Shown here: positions 60,481-64,000 of the stretch, in pieces
Layout of the letters: each line of letters begins with the position of its first letter
How positions within the stretch are numbered: position 1 is the stretch's first letter
Origin: Rhinolophus ferrumequinum
Taxonomy: Eukaryota; Chordata; Mammalia; Chiroptera; Rhinolophidae
Length of the DNA: 64,000 bases
Direction of reading: 5' to 3'
Assembly (NCBI RefSeq): GCF_004115265.2
Contig: NC_046297.1
Location: forward strand, 21,760,001 to 21,824,000
Made by a program: the position numbers and the translations under genes
The notes under the pieces: generated by a model
The model's database searches: none
What the model was told of the DNA's origin: nothing
The model's input: the letters and a program-made list of their open reading frames with translations, nothing else

Positions 60481-61169
60481 AGTACCTGTGCAGGTCCCTC
60501 ACAGACACCCTAAACTCCAGATGAGGGAGACCTCAGGATGCCATGCTCTTAAGAACCTAGCAAGCATCTGCCAGGACAGGGATGAACAATGGACCCGTTC
60601 TAGGGCTTGCATTGAGAGAGTAGAGTACTGACGTCTAGAATCCCTGCCATTCAGAACTTTGATGTAACCCAAGTCAGGGGGGAGACTCCTAGTCACCCGC
60701 ATTGTGAGAAGTAAACCTTTGTCCTTCTGGCCTGGACTTACAGAGAGGGTGCCTGAAAAGGACATTGATGGCCTGGTGTAGGCTTGCTCATAGAAGGAGG
60801 GTTGGCAGAGCCCAGGCTGCAGCCTGGAGAGGGTGTCACATTACTGTGGGAAGTCTGACTCTCACCCTTATACCTCATGACTGCATGTTTAAAATGAGAG
60901 TCTGACGACCACTGTTCACCCTTCAAGGCACCTTTTCTCCAAGTCCTGCAGGGCCTGAGAGGCCCAGTCAATCATCCAAAAGCTATTCTGTGAAAATAAA
61001 TTTGAGCAAAAATGCCAGAAAGTTTGAGGGCTATTTCACCCAAACCATGGTGATACCCAGTGCTCCTCAGCAGAAAACACACTTTGACCAGAATGTCCAT
61101 GCCACCCACCACCAGCATTATTATTCCCTGGACAGTCCTGGACACACAGGTCAAACCTACCTCAAAGTT

Positions 61170-61520
61170 CAAACTCTTCTGTCCCTCTGCTGGGCAAGCT
61201 ACTCCCAGATTCTTCTACCTCTTACCATTCATCATTTGGATTTTCACTCAGATGTCCCTTCCCAGCAAATCTCTCCTGTTGCTTCCTACCTTGACCTCAA
61301 GATTGCTAAATCAGATCACCTGTGTACTCTTTATAGTTCCCTGCACTTTTCTTTATAATACTATGGCTTATAGTAATGTATTTATTCATTTAATGTCTGT
61401 CTCTTCGTAATGTTAGCTCACCAGGCCAGAGAATAAGGAAGGCTGCCAATCCCTTCAGCCCCAGTGCCCAGCATCATATACTTGCACAGCATTACTGTTC
61501 AATAAACATAATAAATGAAC
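61170..61520 (+). mobile_element. L2 LINE 3' end
   Basis: 'tcagatgtcccttcccag', 'ttagctcaccaggccag', 'cagccccagtgcccagcatc' and 'gttcaataaacataata' follow the L2 3' layout. Confidence 0.6.
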
Positions 61521-62069
61521 ACCTGGCCCTGCACTAACTGGCACAGGGGTTTTGGATAAACCACTTCCGCATTCTTTCTGATCCTCAGCCTCATCTGCAG
61601 AATGAGCCAAGAAACAACAGTTTAGGTAACGACAGTTTACTAAGGGTCTGCCCATGGCCCAAACCCTCCTGTAGATGAATCCATCCACCCATAGTCATTC
61701 ATAATAACTAGTCTGTTCTCAGCCAAACTTTAGAGTAAGTGAAGACCTGCTGTTCTTTAATAAAGAACATCTCCGTGCCTCTCAATTGAATACTCCATTC
61801 AGGGAAACACCCCAACCGCAGCACAATATGCTCCCCCACCCTCGCTAAACATGTCTTCTCGTCCTGGAGAAAATAAGACCTTCCCTTCTTTCTCAGGTGG
61901 TTGTTATAGTAAAGCACCTTATAAATTCATTCTCACTAAAGTGTGAGTAACTGATAGCAGGATGTAAGCATGGAACCCTGTATGAGCGTGCCAAGGAGAG
62001 GCCTTTTATTCAGCGAACCTATTGGGTGCCTTCTTGGTGAGCAGCACCGTGAATCTGAGAAACATATAA

Positions 62070-62280
62070 CATTCGTAAAGGACTTACTGTGAGTCAGCAT
62101 TGTGGTCAAGCATGCGACATACATTCCTATTTCATCTGCAGAACCACTCTATGCAACAGGATCAGTGCAGATGCAGAGACTGAAACCTAGAGGCTATGGA
62201 GCCTGCCCCAGGTTTCACGGTTAGGCAGGGGCAAGACAGGACAGGAATTTAGGTCTGTCTCTCACCCATGTCCTACAATT
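62070..62280 (-). mobile_element. MIR SINE, reverse orientation
   Basis: 'aaaggacttactgtgagtc', 'gatgcagagactgaaacc', 'aggaatttaggtctgtctc' are MIR-like in reverse. Confidence 0.5.
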
Positions 62281-62910
62281 ACAGGGCCCAGTGGTAAGTG
62301 GTACAGCACAGGGGGCTTCAGAGCTGCGGAAGTGGTATCCGGAGCTGACAGTGAATCTGTCAGAAAAAGTTTGGAAACTCTAGTTACTTCTTTTCAAATA
62401 CATGTGTAAATAGGATTTTACACTTTGCTCTTGAATCTCAGATTTTAAATAGTGATGCAAAAAGGAGACAGAAATAAAACCAGAGACATAGCAGTTATCA
62501 TAAACATTACAATATGGTCAAGACTTTGAACATAAAATCAGCCAACAGGACTCATGATTATTCAAAAGTAAAATTAACTGAGATAAATAATGAACTTCTC
62601 CTTTGAACTTAGGCGGGTTACAGTTCTAGTTAATGAACATTTCTGTCACTGCACCACTTAGCAGTCATGCAGATGAGTGCCGAGCTTGAGCTCGGTGCTG
62701 TGAGTGAAAGTCGGCCAAGACACAGACCAGGTCGCTCCCCTCCCCTTCAGAGTTCAGAGTTCACTACCAGAAGAGACGTTTAAATCAGGCTTCTCAATTT
62801 CTTTCATTATTTCAGAAAGTATGAGCTCCACGTAATAAGCAAACTCAGGGGGGAATGGACACCTACGTCTTTACATGAGTCTGTCTTTCTTTATAGGTGT
62901 CAGCCAGACT

Positions 62911-63243
62911 ATGGCTCCCAGCCTGAGCTCAGCAAAGGAATTATTAAGATTCTTAGGAAAATCAGTGTTTACTGTTCTGGAGACTATGGTCTTTACCTTA
63001 ATCCCAAAGCCACGGAAGAATGTTGCTGGTGAAATCATACTCATAACAGGAGCTGGGAGTGGACTTGGGAGGCTCTTAGCCCTCAAATTTGCCCGCCTTG
63101 GAGCTGTGCTTGTTCTCTGGGATATCAACAAGGAGGGGAATGAGGAGACATGCAAGATGGCTCAGGACGCTGGAGCTGTAAGAGCTTATGCCTATACCTG
63201 TGACTGCAGTCGAAAGGAAGAAGTGTATCGAGTGGCTGATCAG
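62911..63243 (+). CDS. SDR16C5: SDR16C5 (RDHE2), first coding exon, gene continues past the window
   Basis: Epidermal retinol dehydrogenase 2, a membrane-bound SDR; family knowledge: it makes all-trans-retinaldehyde from retinol using NAD+. The exon codes residues 1-111: a hydrophobic N-terminal anchor (about 10-32), the [10 protein letters not shown] linker, cofactor motif TGAGSGLG (46-53), Asp71 after beta-2, and the [15 protein letters not shown] end. The exon begins at 62897 after TTTATAG; the donor is CAG|GTAAAT at 63244, phase 0, the same position as in SDR16C6. I chose the ATG at 62911, since the in-frame ATG at 62875 lies inside the intron. The exon-1 protein is closer to human RDHE2 ([11 protein letters not shown] block) than to SDR16C6. 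The catalytic exons lie outside the window. Confidence 0.93.
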
Positions 63244-63394
63244 GTAAATCGTGGGTGCTTTGGGTAGTAAGAACTCTACGTAAAGCTTAGACGTGCATCA
63301 GTGTCTTTATCTGTTTGGCTTTCTCAGTGCCGAATTGCCTGTCTCCAGCATCCCTTTAATTTAAACAATATTGGGAAGTCAGAATTAGGATTTT

Positions 63395-63645
63395 TTGAGT
63401 TCTCACTGTATGCAACCCACCATGCTAAGCATCCTGTATGTATTGTACCCTAATCTTATCAAGTAAGGCCCATTATTATCTGCATTTCACAAACAGAGAA
63501 AACTGAGACTTAGGGTAGCTTACCTAAGCTACGTAGCTTACCTAAGAAACAGAGCTAATAAGTAGTAAAGCCACAGCTGGGACTTGAGTCTGTTGACTCT
63601 GGAGTATGTGCTGTAACCACCATGCTATACTAACTGTACTGACCC
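63395..63645 (-). mobile_element. MIR SINE, reverse orientation
   Basis: 'cattattatctgcatttcac', 'gagaaaactgagacttag', 'gctgggacttgagtctg', 'accaccatgctatact' follow reverse MIR. A short internal repeat 'tagcttacctaag' occurs three times at 63517-63547. Confidence 0.7.
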
Positions 63646-63654
63646 CTATCACAG

Positions 63655-63820
63655 TATAAGAGGTAGGTGATGGCACCCGTCTTTGAGGATAAAGAAACTG
63701 AGGCACAGAGATATCACATAACCTGCTTAGGGTCCCAGAGTTAGTGTATGAGTAAACCAGGATTTAAATCTGCATCTAGTCTGATTTTAAATCCAGTTAT
63801 TTCCACTCCACAACAATGCC
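63655..63820 (-). mobile_element. MIR SINE, reverse orientation
   Basis: 'aaagaaactgaggcacag', 'cagggtcccagagttag'-like core and 'ccaggatttaaatctgc' give a second MIR directly after the first. Confidence 0.6.
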
Positions 63821-64000
63821 TTTCAATTGAATCTATATTTCACTAAAGTAATCATAAGAAAATCAGGATATTTTGTTCATCCTTAAGGCTCTTAACCTCA
63901 GTTGCTTCTTTGGTGGTGATAGAGATACACATATAAAGAATGCTTTCAGGAAACTAAAGCTCCAAGATGCCAGTGGTAAGTATTTTCTTAGTTTGTAGAG

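Overview
This is vertebrate, almost certainly mammalian, genomic DNA: AT-rich, with long intron-rich and intergenic stretches, one CpG island, GT-AG introns and dense interspersed repeats (L1, HAL1-like, L2, MIR, Tigger-type DNA transposons, LTR fossils). Several copies of a tRNA-headed SINE with a 'ggccggcccggtggct' start and a 'gttccccaataaa' tail point to a bat, and I think to the horseshoe/leaf-nosed bat side (Rhin/Ves-type SINE). That lineage call rests on memory of the SINE and is an inference.

The window holds two tandem, same-strand genes of the SDR16C group of membrane-bound retinol dehydrogenases. SDR16C6 (RDHE2S) is complete at 23525-42813: six coding exons whose junctions all join in frame to a 317-residue protein with the full SDR motif set. 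SDR16C5 (RDHE2) begins at the right edge: its first coding exon is at 62911-63243, and a CpG island at about 59170-59680 is the likely promoter and non-coding first exon. The rest of SDR16C5 lies beyond the window. The order SDR16C6 then SDR16C5 is that of the mammalian PENK-SDR16C6-SDR16C5-CHCHD7-PLAG1 neighbourhood; in human the first gene is a pseudogene, here it looks intact. Both enzymes are expected to oxidise all-trans-retinol to retinaldehyde at the ER membrane.

Region by region: 1-23 kb is intergenic repeat-rich DNA, with a solo LTR, fragmented old L1, an ADCY2 retropseudogene with a perfect 17-bp target-site duplication, a HAL1-like element carrying two solo LTRs in opposite orientation, several LTR fossils, and small DNA transposons at 9.6 and 14.4-15.0 kb. 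23.5-42.8 kb is SDR16C6; its introns contain a bat-type L1 3' end, an L2 copy, two full SINEs and one SINE fragment, an old L1 body and a mariner-type MITE. 43-59 kb is intergenic, with further SINEs, L1 3' ends in reverse orientation and a Tigger7/MER44-like transposon interrupted by an RPL27 retropseudogene. 59-64 kb is the 5' end of SDR16C5. I see no CRISPR, operon, tRNA or rRNA gene, and no convincing new system; the points most worth a look are the intact SDR16C6, the inverted LTR pair and the CpG-island hairpin.
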